Shown: positions 17,274-28,859, counted from the first letter of the stretch. The stretch: DNA of 43,921 bases from Flavobacteriaceae bacterium (GCA_002723075.1 PBNJ01000003.1:37508-81428); one strand, 5' to 3'. Numbers and translations: made by a program. Notes: generated by a model not told the origin, from the sequence alone.

Positions 17274-18223
17274 CAATTTATAAAATAACGTACTTGACTT
17301 GGTGTAATTTCATTAACCACAATATTGTCGGGAATTTTTTCAAAGTCGACTACCAGAAACTCTGAGATGGTATCAAAGGGTAAACGACAACCCAAAATAA
17401 ATTGTGAAGGGTCGATCTGGCGTGCTTGCTGGACTGGGACCCGTAAACTGACTTGAGCAAAAGCCGGAATGACACTCACATCAATACTTTCAACGGGATC
17501 AAGCACCTCGATGGGAAGGCGAAGCTCGATTTGGGTGTAACGTGAAATTTTTTGAGTCGCATGCACCTGCATCTCACTCCATTTGTAGTTTACTTGTAAA
17601 TCTTGAGTCAGGCTCAGTTTCTCATCCAAGGAAGTTGTAAATTCCTTATTAGTTGGCATAACTACAAATGCGTATTCCAAAGAGTCTACCTTTTCAGCAG
17701 AACCAGAAACATATAAAGAATCAGGTGTAAAATTCAATTCACTGGACCAAGCATATCCGTCAGCGAGCATAAAATCTTCATGAAGTCGAACTGGAATTTT
17801 CTTAATGGAGGCAGCAAAAAATGGCGCATCAAGTCGGTCAAGCTTAAGTTGGTTGACACGTAAAACATTTCGGTAGTGTGTTTCAACAGCAGAAATCAAA
17901 GCAGGCTTAGAAAAATAAAACCTGTTGCCGTCCTTTTGAATATTTGTCATCGATAAATAGACCGTTGGCGTAAAGAGCCTTGCTAAAAGTAAACGTAAAC
18001 CCGTGCCAGAAATCACAAATTCAATTGCTTGAGCTGGCTCATGAACACGGTAGGTTTCAAAAGTTTCATCAGAGTAATCAAAATAAATATCTACTTTGGC
18101 CGTATGAATTTCCGACATCTTGGATGAGAGCCATACAAATAAGGAAATAAGAAAAAAAACAACAATTAACCGCAATTGTTTTAGCGACCCAATCCGCTTG
18201 ATAAGACCGCTAAATAAAGACAT
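17273..18223 (-). CDS. YbbR-like domain protein
   Basis: A 316-residue envelope protein: a short basic N-terminus, one membrane segment (about 18-34, LRLIVVFFLISLFVWLSSK), then an extracytoplasmic part made of beta-rich YbbR-like repeats, e.g. IPVRLHEDFMLADGY followed by PDSLYVSGSAEKVDSL, a pattern typical of CdaR/YbbR proteins. In Firmicutes the YbbR protein CdaR regulates the cyclic-di-AMP cyclase CdaA; no cdaA is in this window, so that link is not shown here. The coaE neighbour is frequent in Bacteroidota. It lies 16 nt after fabI. Confidence 0.82.
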   Translation of the reverse strand: MSLFSGLIKRIGSLKQLRLIVVFFLISLFVWLSSKMSEIHTAKVDIYFDYSDETFETYRVHEPAQAIEFVISGTGLRLLLARLFTPTVYLSMTNIQKDGNRFYFSKPALISAVETHYRNVLRVNQLKLDRLDAPFFAASIKKIPVRLHEDFMLADGYAWSSELNFTPDSLYVSGSAEKVDSLEYAFVVMPTNKEFTTSLDEKLSLTQDLQVNYKWSEMQVHATQKISRYTQIELRLPIEVLDPVESIDVSVIPAFAQVSLRVPVQQARQIDPSQFILGCRLPFDTISEFLVVDFEKIPDNIVVNEITPSQVRYFIN

Positions 18224-18239
18224 AGCTAATTGATTAGAT

Positions 18240-19058
18240 TTATTCTTTGTTGTCGACCATGTCCATCACGGCGTCGCTAACTCCCATATTTGAAAAACCG
18301 CCATCATTATAGAGGTTTTGCAAAGTCACTCTTTTAGTTAAATCTGAAAATAGGGTAATCGTATAATTTGCACAGTCCAGAGCGGTTGCGTTGCCTAATG
18401 GTGACATTTTCTCTGCATACGAGATAAAGCCGTCAAAGCCCTTAACTCCTTTTCCAGCTGTGGTTGGGGTTGGTGATTGTGAAATGGTATTCACTCTTAC
18501 TTTTTTATCTCTTCCAAAGAAATACCCAAAACTACGGGCAATTGATTCAAGATATGCCTTATTATCGGCCATGTCGTTATAATCTGGGAAAACACGTTGC
18601 GCAGCCATATAGCTCAGGGCAACGATACTACCCCATTCATTCATGGCGTCTTTTTTGTAAAGAACTTGCATCAGCTTGTGAAACGAACCAGCAGAAACAT
18701 CCCATCCTTTTGCGGTCCAACTGTGATTTTGATCAGTATATGGTCTACCCTTGCGCACATTGACAGACATACCAATGGAGTGTAAAACAAAATCGAGCTT
18801 CCCACCTAAAATTTCAATCGACTGGTCAATAAGATTTTCTAAATCTTCGATACTCGTCGCATCTGCTGGAATGACCTGAGAATTGGTTTGTTGTGCGAGG
18901 TCATTAATCACTCCCATGCGCATGGCAACTGGTGCATTTGTCAATATAAATTGACCTCCTTCTTCATGTACACGAACTGCAGTTTTCCAAGCAATCGAGT
19001 TTTCATCTAAGGCACCAAAAATGATTCCCTTTTTTCCTGTAAGCAAGTCGTAAGACAT
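18240..19058 (-). CDS. fabI: Enoyl-[acyl-carrier-protein] reductase (NADH)
   Basis: Final reduction of each fatty-acid elongation cycle. 272 residues of the divergent SDR FabI type: GIIFGALDENSIAWKTA cofactor loop, PADATS, LDFVLHSIGMS, the catalytic stretch ALSYMAAQRVFPDYNDMADNKAYLES with Tyr-x6-Tyr-x-x-x-Met-x-x-x-Lys spacing, and SQSPTPTTAGKGVKGFDGF. FabI is the target class of triclosan; nothing about sensitivity can be read here. It follows recN by 25 nt, and a -7-type TATCTTTG lies 14 nt before its ATG. Confidence 0.95.
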   Translation of the reverse strand: MSYDLLTGKKGIIFGALDENSIAWKTAVRVHEEGGQFILTNAPVAMRMGVINDLAQQTNSQVIPADATSIEDLENLIDQSIEILGGKLDFVLHSIGMSVNVRKGRPYTDQNHSWTAKGWDVSAGSFHKLMQVLYKKDAMNEWGSIVALSYMAAQRVFPDYNDMADNKAYLESIARSFGYFFGRDKKVRVNTISQSPTPTTAGKGVKGFDGFISYAEKMSPLGNATALDCANYTITLFSDLTKRVTLQNLYNDGGFSNMGVSDAVMDMVDNKE

Positions 19059-19072
19059 AAAAAAAATTTTGC

Positions 19073-19080
19073 CAAAGATA
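19073..19080 (-). promoter_or_regulatory. Putative -7 box for fabI
   Basis: TATCTTTG (minus strand) is an exact TAnnTTTG match in the recN-fabI gap, ending 14 nt before the fabI ATG. A -33 TTTG at 17-23 nt is not seen, so an internal operon promoter is only suggested. Confidence 0.35.
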
Positions 19081-19083
19081 GTA

Positions 19084-20736
19084 CTAATTCAATAACTTTT
19101 CAGCGTAGGTACGTGCAGTTTGAGTAATTTGATTCCCATCGATCATTTGTGCAATTTCTACAACTCGGTCCTCCCCCTCTAATTGTTTGACATATGTTCG
19201 GGTTGTTTGATCATCCGAAGATTTATATACTTTGATATGCGAATTTCCCATTGCCGCAATTTGCGGCAAATGGGTAATGGCAATCAACTGTGTGTGTTCG
19301 CTAATGTCTTTCATAAAACTTCCCATCGCTTTGGCCATCTCACCAGAAACACCAGCATCAATCTCATCTAAAATCATTGTTGGGCAATGATCGTTTTTCG
19401 CAAGTATCGATTTAATCACAAGCATAATTCGTGAACGCTCGCCTCCAGAAGCTACTTTACGAAGCGTTGAAAAGCCGACTCCTTTATTAGCAGAAAACAA
19501 AAGAGTCAAGGAATCTGCTCCAACCGAACCCAGGGATGATTCAGCGTCCAGCTGAAAGTCAAAACGCGCATGCTCCATACCGAGTTTGACAAGTCGAGCA
19601 CTCAATTTATTGGCTAATTTTTGTGCATGATCTCTTCTTTTTTTAGCCAATTCTGTTGCGAGTTTCCAAGCGGTTTTTTCGGCTTTATCAAGTCGATGCT
19701 TTTGTGACTGGATTTCCTCATCCCCTTCCAAAACCACTTGACATAATGTCCCCAATTCCTGTTCTTTATCCATTAACCCTCTGATGTCGTGAACATTATG
19801 CTTATGCTGGAGAGAATAAATTTTGCTCAATGTTTGATTAACCGCTTCTAGGCGCATGGGGTCGACAACCAATTCCTCGTCCATAGAGGATAAGTTTGAT
19901 TGAATGTCTGTCCACTCATACCACAGGTTTTGCGCCCGCTCTGAGAGTGCCTTATACTGATCACTGTAGGATTCTAGTTTTTGCAAGTTCATTCTACATT
20001 GACTCAATTGGTCGGTCAGGCCATTGTTTTCCATAGATGAAATCTGCAGAATATGTTGAATCGTTTGTTTGATATCGTCGGCGTGTTGCAATAAGTTTCG
20101 CTCTTCCTCCAGCTGTGTCTGGATATCGTCATGAAGCTCGAGCTCTTTTAATTCTGCAAGAAGAAAGCAATTGTAATCATAAGATTCTTTGGCGCCTCGT
20201 TGCACATCAAGCATCTCATGATAATGTTTTTCCTCTTGCTTAAAAGCTTCCAAAGTTTGTTGATATTCAGCTCTCAATTCTAATGCATCTGAAAAGGCAT
20301 CCAGAAGATCGAAATGAAATCGAGAGTCCGCCAATTGTGAAGTTTGGTGTTGCGAATGTAAATCAACCAACTGAGAGCCTAAAAAACGAAGCTTTTCAAG
20401 CTGTACTGGCGTGTCGTTGATAAACGATCGTGATTTTCCAGAGGGTAATATCTCTCTTCTGAGAATGGTTTCAACTTCAAAGTCAACTTGCAAATCATCA
20501 AACACAGATTTAAATGCAGATTTGGAAAGGTCAAAAATAGCTTCAACAATACATTTTTTGGAAGCATCTCGAACAGCAGATAAGTCTGCTCTAGCTCCTA
20601 GTACTAGAGATAAAGCGTCCATGACAATAGATTTACCGGATCCTGTCTCCCCTGTAACTACATTGAGTTGTCGACCAAAATCAGATTGGATATCATCAAT
20701 AAGCGCAAAGTTTACGATAGAAATAGACTGTAACAA
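19084..20736 (-). CDS. recN: DNA repair protein RecN
   Basis: An SMC-like ATPase in double-strand-break repair. 550 residues: N-terminal Walker A in VVTGETGSGKSIVMDAL, long coiled coils (about 155-370), signature VASGGERSRIMLVIKS, Walker B MILDEIDAGVSG, and the D/H loop ITHLPQIAAMG. The start is a TTG at 20736 (LQSISIVNFALIDD); the codon just before it in frame is TAG, and no ATG occurs before the Walker A motif, so a non-ATG start is forced. A promoter with TTG-N17-TATATTTG lies 22 nt upstream, in the gap to porD. Confidence 0.95.
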   Translation of the reverse strand: MLQSISIVNFALIDDIQSDFGRQLNVVTGETGSGKSIVMDALSLVLGARADLSAVRDASKKCIVEAIFDLSKSAFKSVFDDLQVDFEVETILRREILPSGKSRSFINDTPVQLEKLRFLGSQLVDLHSQHQTSQLADSRFHFDLLDAFSDALELRAEYQQTLEAFKQEEKHYHEMLDVQRGAKESYDYNCFLLAELKELELHDDIQTQLEEERNLLQHADDIKQTIQHILQISSMENNGLTDQLSQCRMNLQKLESYSDQYKALSERAQNLWYEWTDIQSNLSSMDEELVVDPMRLEAVNQTLSKIYSLQHKHNVHDIRGLMDKEQELGTLCQVVLEGDEEIQSQKHRLDKAEKTAWKLATELAKKRRDHAQKLANKLSARLVKLGMEHARFDFQLDAESSLGSVGADSLTLLFSANKGVGFSTLRKVASGGERSRIMLVIKSILAKNDHCPTMILDEIDAGVSGEMAKAMGSFMKDISEHTQLIAITHLPQIAAMGNSHIKVYKSSDDQTTRTYVKQLEGEDRVVEIAQMIDGNQITQTARTYAEKLLN

Positions 20737-20758
20737 CTAATCAAAAATTAATGGAACT

Positions 20759-20786
20759 CAAATATAACTTTTTCAGAGATATTCAA
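20759..20786 (-). promoter_or_regulatory. recN promoter
   Basis: Minus strand TTG (20784-20786), 17 nt, TATATTTG (20759-20766), an exact TAnnTTTG. It lies in the 50-nt gap between porD and recN, with the recN TTG codon 22 nt downstream. It would let recN be expressed apart from the upstream genes. No SOS box is recognisable. Confidence 0.5.
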
Positions 20787-21665
20787 CTATCTAATTTCAG
20801 CCCACTTGGCAGAAAAGAAGGGAGCTATTCGATTTAAGTCTTCCCGAAGCTGAGAGGTTTCAAATGAAGGTCCTCCAGAAAAAATCTGTACAACCTCATC
20901 TGATTTTGTGTCGAAAAACAATTGCACAACTAAACTATTTGGACGACTTTCTGATAAGCTTTTTAGGGCTGAGATACTCTTTGAAATGGTTTGTTTCCCC
21001 ACTTCAGGAAAGTTGACCATTACATCTAATCCATTGAGATGGTAATCATAGATTGCTTGCCGAAAAAGAGAAAAAGGATTTGTGGTCAACTGATCAATGA
21101 GCCAGTACCGATTGGTCTTCTTTTCAGATTGTTTCCAGCCAGAAAATCGATTGGTCTGAGACAAATCAACAATTTTTCGAGCTTGTTCATAATACGGGTC
21201 TCCTCCAAACAAAACAAAAGAGTCTGCATCAACCCCCAAAATCACAAATACGTAATAACTTATAAGTGAAACTAAAGAGGTGTTAGTGCCATTTGGGTTG
21301 AAATTCAAGGATTCAAATTCTTGATATGAAAAATTAAAATCATCATCTTTTCGATTCAGCAGTGGCGTGGCATAAGTTGATCCAAAAACCGGGCGAGAGG
21401 ATTGAAGCTGTAAATTTGTTTGAAATTCGTTGTTGACATAATTTTCAATTGTAATCAACATGGTGCAGTTGATTTTGTTGTAGTCTTCCGTTCGAATATC
21501 AACCCATGAGGTCGCGTTAACAAACTCGTTGAGCTCACGCTCAAGGGTTTCAAAAATTTGACTATTGGTTTGATCGACTAAATCGGCATTAACGCTGACT
21601 TTACAGTTCAATACTTGGGCAAAAGAAAAACAAGAAAAAAGAACAAACAGCAGTAATTTATGCAT
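20787..21665 (-). CDS. porD: DUF4835 family protein, probable T9SS component PorD
   Basis: A 292-residue exported protein with a signal peptide (MHKLLLFVLFSCFSFAQ). The mature part begins with LNCKVSVNADLVDQTN and contains FNFSYQEFESLNFNPNGTNTSLVSLISYYVFVILG and GGDPYYEQARKIVDLSQ, the typical pattern of DUF4835 proteins in Bacteroidota, next to coaBC as usual. As I recall, databases name this family type IX secretion system protein PorD; the biochemical role is poorly defined. The start is ATG 21665, 8 nt inside the end of coaBC, so translation is probably coupled. Family call is firmer than the functional name. Confidence 0.75.
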   Translation of the reverse strand: MHKLLLFVLFSCFSFAQVLNCKVSVNADLVDQTNSQIFETLERELNEFVNATSWVDIRTEDYNKINCTMLITIENYVNNEFQTNLQLQSSRPVFGSTYATPLLNRKDDDFNFSYQEFESLNFNPNGTNTSLVSLISYYVFVILGVDADSFVLFGGDPYYEQARKIVDLSQTNRFSGWKQSEKKTNRYWLIDQLTTNPFSLFRQAIYDYHLNGLDVMVNFPEVGKQTISKSISALKSLSESRPNSLVVQLFFDTKSDEVVQIFSGGPSFETSQLREDLNRIAPFFSAKWAEIR

Positions 21666-22866
21666 CAATCATCATTTTAATTTGAGCTAAAATATCTACG
21701 GCCACCTCAGATTTATCTTTTAAAGGATAAGCTGTATGTTCTCCTCTAGCAGGTATAAATGTGATTTTATTTGTTGTATGTTGAAAACCAGCGCCCTTGT
21801 CTGCTAGGGAATTGAGGATAATCGCATCGAGATTTTTCTTCTTTATTTTTTCTTTGGCATTCGACAATTCATTGTCAGTCTCAAGTGCAAATCCAACAAG
21901 AATTTGATTTGTCTTCTTTTTTCCTAAGCTCTCAAGAATGTCAACGGTTTTTACGAGTTCAACCGAGCTAATTTCATCTTCTTTTTTAATTTTATCTTCT
22001 GCCTTGTGCTTCGGTTTATAATCAGCGACTGCCGCAGCCATAACGAGAATATCACAATTCGCAAAATGTCGCAAACATGCGGCATGCATATCATCGGCTG
22101 TTTTGGTCTGCACAAGCGTAACTCCTGGACGAATAGCAAGGTCATCGGCGGGTCCAGAGACAAGAATTACCTCTGCACCCAGTGAAGCGGCTTCATTTGC
22201 AATTGCATAACCCATTTTTCCTGAAGAATAATTACCAATATAACGGACAGGGTCTAGCGGTTCGTATGTAGGTCCGGCAGTAACTAATATTTTGATTCCA
22301 AGAAGTGGCATTTTGGAGGACAGATCATGTTCCAAAAAATCCACAATTTGATCGGGCTCTTGCATCCGTCCAACTCCCTGAAGGCCACTGGCCAACTCTC
22401 CTTCTTGGGCTGGAATATGGATGTTATTTCGGGTGATTAAGCGTTGAATGGCATCTTGGGTCGCAGGATGCTCATGCATATCCAAATCCATTGCTGGAGC
22501 AAAATAGACGGGACATTTGGCAGAAAGGTAAACCGCAAGTAATAAATTGTCACATGTTGCTTGCGCCATCTTCGATAAGGTATTAGCAGATGCAGGAGCA
22601 ATAAGCATCAGGTCAGCCCATAGGCCCAAATCGACATGATTGTTCCACAACTCCTCCTCGCTTTCGACAAATTCTGAATAAACTGCTCTATTCGATACTG
22701 TAGATAAAGACAAAGGAGCGACAAATGACTTTGACGAAGAAGTCATTACAACTTGTACTTCAGCACCTGCTTTTACAAGAGCACGAACCAGTAAAGGGGT
22801 TTTGTAGGCCGCAATGCTACCAGAAATGCCAAGAATGACTTTTTTGGCATGTAGGGCAGGAAACAT
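21658..22866 (-). CDS. coaBC: Bifunctional phosphopantothenoylcysteine decarboxylase / phosphopantothenate-cysteine ligase
   Basis: Makes 4'-phosphopantetheine from 4'-phosphopantothenate and cysteine, for CoA. 402 residues: N-terminal flavoprotein CoaC (about 1-185: VILGISGSIAAYKTPLLVRAL, active His in NNHVDLGLWADLMLIAPASANT, PAMDLDMHEHPAT) and C-terminal CoaB (about 190-402: VTAGPTYEPLDPVRYIGNYSSGKMG, MAAAVADYKPK, LVGFALETDN). The segment ASGLQGVGRMQEP aligns with the E. coli CoaC stretch that carries the catalytic Cys158, but has Ser at that place. It directly abuts the omega-like gene (0 nt). Confidence 0.95.
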   Translation of the reverse strand: MFPALHAKKVILGISGSIAAYKTPLLVRALVKAGAEVQVVMTSSSKSFVAPLSLSTVSNRAVYSEFVESEEELWNNHVDLGLWADLMLIAPASANTLSKMAQATCDNLLLAVYLSAKCPVYFAPAMDLDMHEHPATQDAIQRLITRNNIHIPAQEGELASGLQGVGRMQEPDQIVDFLEHDLSSKMPLLGIKILVTAGPTYEPLDPVRYIGNYSSGKMGYAIANEAASLGAEVILVSGPADDLAIRPGVTLVQTKTADDMHAACLRHFANCDILVMAAAVADYKPKHKAEDKIKKEDEISSVELVKTVDILESLGKKKTNQILVGFALETDNELSNAKEKIKKKNLDAIILNSLADKGAGFQHTTNKITFIPARGEHTAYPLKDKSEVAVDILAQIKMMIDA

Positions 22867-23193
22867 TTATTTGTTTGTTTCGTCAGTATGACGATAATAA
22901 ACTTTTTCTGCTAACCACTGTTCAACAGCCACAGCATGTGGCTTGGGTAACTTTTCGTAAAACTTAGAAACTTCAATTTGCTCTTTGTTCTCAAAAATTT
23001 CCTCAAGTGTTTCAATTGGGGTAGCAAACTCTTCTAACTTTTCAAATAGCTCTGTGCGTAGTTCCTCATTGATCTGAATCGAGCGTTTGGCAAGTATAGA
23101 AACGGTCTTGTAGATGTTTCCAGTTGGCTCATCTAGCTTATTACGGTTGTAAGTAACCGTAGTATCAGGTGCATTAGAATTCTTTATCGACAT
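22867..23193 (-). CDS. rpoZ: RNA polymerase omega subunit-like protein
   Basis: A 108-residue protein of the RpoZ/Rpb6 type found in Bacteroidota between bamD and coaBC. The N-terminal part GNIYKTVSILAKRSIQINEELRTEL is the omega-fold helix region (the place of the conserved AxxRAxQ-like stretch), followed by an acidic helix TPIETLEEIFENKEQIEVS and a short C-terminal segment with PHAVAVEQWLAEKVYYR. Omega helps RNA polymerase assembly and is often a ppGpp site in other phyla. Similarity to E. coli omega is weak; context and length carry the call. It is 9 nt after bamD. Confidence 0.8.
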   Translation of the reverse strand: MSIKNSNAPDTTVTYNRNKLDEPTGNIYKTVSILAKRSIQINEELRTELFEKLEEFATPIETLEEIFENKEQIEVSKFYEKLPKPHAVAVEQWLAEKVYYRHTDETNK

Positions 23194-23202
23194 ACCGTAA
23201 AA

Positions 23203-24012
23203 TTAGTTGGCTGCAAATGTAGTGATTTCTTTCTCGATATCGTTCATTATTGGAATACTCTCATCCAAAAATTCGGATTCAGGGTAAGCACGAACAAAAT
23301 CATCAAAATAGGATACAGCGGATTCTAAACGTTCTTCTTTTTTCACAAACACACTATTAATTGCCAAAATTGAAGCTGCTCGAAACTGGATAAACATTGC
23401 TTCTTCACGAAAGGGAGTACCTGGGAAATCACCGATAAAGTTATCTATCGCCTTGATCGCTGCCTTATAATCGCGAGTGGTGAAAAATTGTTTGGCGTTT
23501 TCAAAAGATTTCCGCTCGAGTTTTCGTAACAATTCTTCTACAATACTATTGACTTCTACCATGCGCTCGCTATCAGGGTAACGATTAATATATTCTTGCA
23601 ACTTGGTCAAAGCTTCTTCTGTATCTTTTTGATCCAAGCTATAAATCGGAGAAATTTCCGCATAAGCATAAGCGATCATGTAATAGGCCTCCTCTAATTT
23701 ATCACTTCTAGGGAAAGCTTTAGTAAATGACTCAAACTCGTAAGCTGCCGTAATGTATGAGCGTGTATGAAGCAAACAATTGGCATAGAAGTAAGTGATT
23801 CGTTCCGATTGGGGCTTGCCTCTATAAAGTGGCTTTAATTGTTCAAAGAGGCCTTTGGCTCTGCGATAATCCCCTTCATCATAATATTTTTCAGCCAAAT
23901 CATATTTAAGCTTGGTATTTTCACTTTTCAAGGCCTTTTGATATGGCCCGCAAGAGGAGATAAGAAAAATTAAAAGGCCGATAAGAGATCGGTTCGTTAT
24001 TTTACTTTGCAT
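23203..24012 (-). CDS. bamD: Outer membrane protein assembly lipoprotein BamD
   Basis: BamD is the TPR lipoprotein of the BAM complex that inserts beta-barrels in the outer membrane; T9SS barrels such as PorQ depend on it in general. 269 residues: a lipoprotein signal with lipobox LISSC (Cys21), then five TPR-like helix pairs, e.g. KYDLAEKYYDEGDYRRAKGLFEQL, YFYANCLLHTRSYITAAYEFESF, EEAYYMIAYAYAEI and DYKAAIKAIDNFIGDFPGTPF. It lies 38 nt after dapA and has its own promoter whose -7 box ends 4 nt before the ATG. Confidence 0.94.
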   Translation of the reverse strand: MQSKITNRSLIGLLIFLISSCGPYQKALKSENTKLKYDLAEKYYDEGDYRRAKGLFEQLKPLYRGKPQSERITYFYANCLLHTRSYITAAYEFESFTKAFPRSDKLEEAYYMIAYAYAEISPIYSLDQKDTEEALTKLQEYINRYPDSERMVEVNSIVEELLRKLERKSFENAKQFFTTRDYKAAIKAIDNFIGDFPGTPFREEAMFIQFRAASILAINSVFVKKEERLESAVSYFDDFVRAYPESEFLDESIPIMNDIEKEITTFAAN

Positions 24013-24016
24013 GGTG

Positions 24017-24046
24017 TAAAGTTATACATTTGAATAACATACCCAA
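24017..24046 (-). promoter_or_regulatory. bamD promoter with leaderless spacing
   Basis: Minus strand TTG (24044-24046), 19 nt, TAACTTTA (24017-24024), then CACC and ATG. The -7 box matches 7 of 8 and ends 4 nt before the start codon, so the transcript is expected to begin at or near the ATG. Confidence 0.5.
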
Positions 24047-24050
24047 CTCA

Positions 24051-24935
24051 TTAATCGTATTGATCAACATAGGTTCTCAACTTTGATGAAACAGAATCAG
24101 AAACAGGAACTAGAGGAAGTCGCAACTGGTTTTCAATCAGTCCACGTTGATGAAGAACAGTTTTTATTCCACCCGGATTACCCTCAACGAAGAGCAGGTC
24201 AATAATGGGTTGAGCAAGTGTTGCGATTTCATTGGCTTTATTTTCATCTCCCTTAAGCGCAGCAGCCACGCCTTTGCTGAAAAAACGTGGGAATCCACCA
24301 GCAATAACAGAAATCACGCCTTCAGCACCCGATTGAATTAGGGGTATTGCAGTTTCATCGTCGCCAGAAAGTACAATGAAATCATCAGGGCGTCCGTCAA
24401 GAATGGCTTTCCCTTGCTTTAAATCTCCACCTGCATCTTTGATTCCAATTACATTTGTACAATCATGCGCAATTCGCAAAGTAGTTTCGGCATTGATGTT
24501 TGAGGATGTCCTTCCTGGAACATTGTACAAAATAAGGGGTAAAGGCGTTACCGCATCAAGTGCTTTGTAGTGTTGGTAAATACCTTCCTGGGTTGGTCGA
24601 TTATAATATGGAGAAACCGAAAGAATCGCTGAAAAACCAGTTGTATCAAGCTGTTGTAGTGCTCGCTGGAGCGTCATGGTATCATTGCCGCCAAGTCCCA
24701 TAATTAAAGGGACCCGGCCGTTAACTGTCTCAATAAAACAATCAAAAATCTGTTTTTTCTCCTCGACAGATATCGTTGGGGACTCTGCAGTTGTCCCCAT
24801 AGCAACCAAATAGCTAATATCACTGTCAATTAAGTAATTTATGAGATTTTGCAAAGACTTAAAATCAACTTTCAAATCAGAAGTAAAAGGAGTTACAACT
24901 GCAACACCTGTACCAACATATAGGGACTTATTCAT
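24051..24935 (-). CDS. dapA: 4-hydroxy-tetrahydrodipicolinate synthase
   Basis: Condenses pyruvate with aspartate semialdehyde at the branch to lysine and meso-diaminopimelate, the peptidoglycan cross-linking residue. 294 residues in a TIM barrel: GTGVAVVTPFT near the start, the Thr-Thr pair in AMGTTAESPT, Tyr in LILYNVPGRTSSNI, Schiff-base Lys in VIGIKDAGGDL, and VLSGDDETAIPLIQSGAEGVISV. Its start (24935) overlaps the end of the DUF6913-like gene by 8 nt. dapF, further along the same pathway, is at 34170-34949. Confidence 0.96.
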   Translation of the reverse strand: MNKSLYVGTGVAVVTPFTSDLKVDFKSLQNLINYLIDSDISYLVAMGTTAESPTISVEEKKQIFDCFIETVNGRVPLIMGLGGNDTMTLQRALQQLDTTGFSAILSVSPYYNRPTQEGIYQHYKALDAVTPLPLILYNVPGRTSSNINAETTLRIAHDCTNVIGIKDAGGDLKQGKAILDGRPDDFIVLSGDDETAIPLIQSGAEGVISVIAGGFPRFFSKGVAAALKGDENKANEIATLAQPIIDLLFVEGNPGGIKTVLHQRGLIENQLRLPLVPVSDSVSSKLRTYVDQYD

Positions 24936-25431
24936 CGGTATTGATTTTAGAAAAAAAGGTGTTAAATGTGTTGAAAAATTGTTCTGCTGTTTTGTTTTCT
25001 TCCCCTAGCATAAGATCGTTTAGTCGTTGATCAACAGTGACATAACCAACCCGAAATCCTGCTTTGACTTGAGCGGAAATTGACTGAAGAACAAGGTTGT
25101 CTTTTCGGAAAAAATTAAATAGTAAATCAAATTTTTTAGACAAAACTTTCTTTTTCATGGGATGAAGGAGCGTTCCGTCCCAATGCAGATGACGGTTATT
25201 AAATTGTGGGCTATATAAACTCAGGTCTTTGGATGGTTTTGGTGCATAATAAATCGTCGTAATTCTGTTCTTTTGAATCTGAAAAAGTTCATTTATATGT
25301 CGGTCCAGGTCCATTCCTGTTAATATACCAAGATCGATTAGGCATGCTACAGAACGAACAGACTCTGGCTTAACCATCGCTCTGTGTGACAGCTCATGTA
25401 AAGCCTTTTCAACAACTCGTTTTCTAAACAT
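24928..25431 (-). CDS. DUF6913-like conserved hypothetical protein
   Basis: About 167 residues from ATG 25431 (MFRKRVVEKALHEL); a TTG at 25455 would add eight residues. No signal peptide or membrane helix. It contains a hydrophobic core strand VACLIDLG, an ITTIYYAPKP segment, the central HLHWDGTLLHP, KKFDLLFNFFRKDNLVLQSISAQVKAGFRVGY, and an acidic C-terminus. The pattern and position between ligA and dapA fit a conserved Bacteroidota family that I recall as DUF6913. Function unknown; LLINF-like two-strand motifs alone do not identify an enzyme. It overlaps dapA by 8 nt, so it is likely cotranslated. Confidence 0.72.
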   Translation of the reverse strand: MFRKRVVEKALHELSHRAMVKPESVRSVACLIDLGILTGMDLDRHINELFQIQKNRITTIYYAPKPSKDLSLYSPQFNNRHLHWDGTLLHPMKKKVLSKKFDLLFNFFRKDNLVLQSISAQVKAGFRVGYVTVDQRLNDLMLGEENKTAEQFFNTFNTFFSKINTDE

Positions 25432-25523
25432 ATTTTTGGGGGCTAAATTAATCAATCCCGAATTCTAAATGTGCAATTTATCATTCTTTTTTAAAATTTA
25501 CACAAAATGTTTTATTTGTAACA

Positions 25524-28355
<2,832 letters not shown>

Positions 28356-28366
<11 letters not shown>

Positions 28367-28859
28367 CTTTAAGGGATTTAACCATCCAAATCGGGCATGA
28401 ACAATGACCTGTATTTCCCAGAGGGTGGTTGATGTAAGTGAATCCCCATTTTTTATAGAGATTTTGAGCATGAATCATATTTGGCATGGTTTCTAGATAG
28501 ATATTTGTATAACCATAAGATCTTGCTTGTGTTAGGCATTGTTTCATCAATTTATTCCCCAGCCCCTTTCCTCTTGCTTCTGGAAGAAAATACATTTTCT
28601 GTAGCTCACAATACCCAATCGGGCCATCACGCAAAGGCGTAATACCTGCACCTCCCAAAATATGATTGCCAAGACAAACTACCCAATAATTTGCTTTCTC
28701 TGCTAAATAAGTATCATAAATTGCATCGAACTCAGGATCAGCAAAAGCAGTGCCTTGCTTAAGAACATTCATTTCAATAAGCACATCTCTGAGTACCTGA
28801 GCCAAGACGTGATTATCTAATTGACGAACCAAACGAATTTTACATTGGTCTGTTGCCAT
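28356..28859 (-). CDS. GNAT family N-acetyltransferase
   Basis: A 167-residue acetyltransferase; substrate unknown. The acetyl-CoA site is PEARGKGLGNKLMKQCL (about 93-109), preceded by the strand ELQKMYFL and followed by GYTNIYLETMPNMIHAQNLYKKWGFTYI, the usual C-terminal beta strand-helix. The pattern is close to the group annotated as generic GNAT next to prmC in Bacteroidota. It is the first gene of the long minus-strand run and is divergent from ribD; the ribD promoter overlaps its first codons. Confidence 0.87.
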
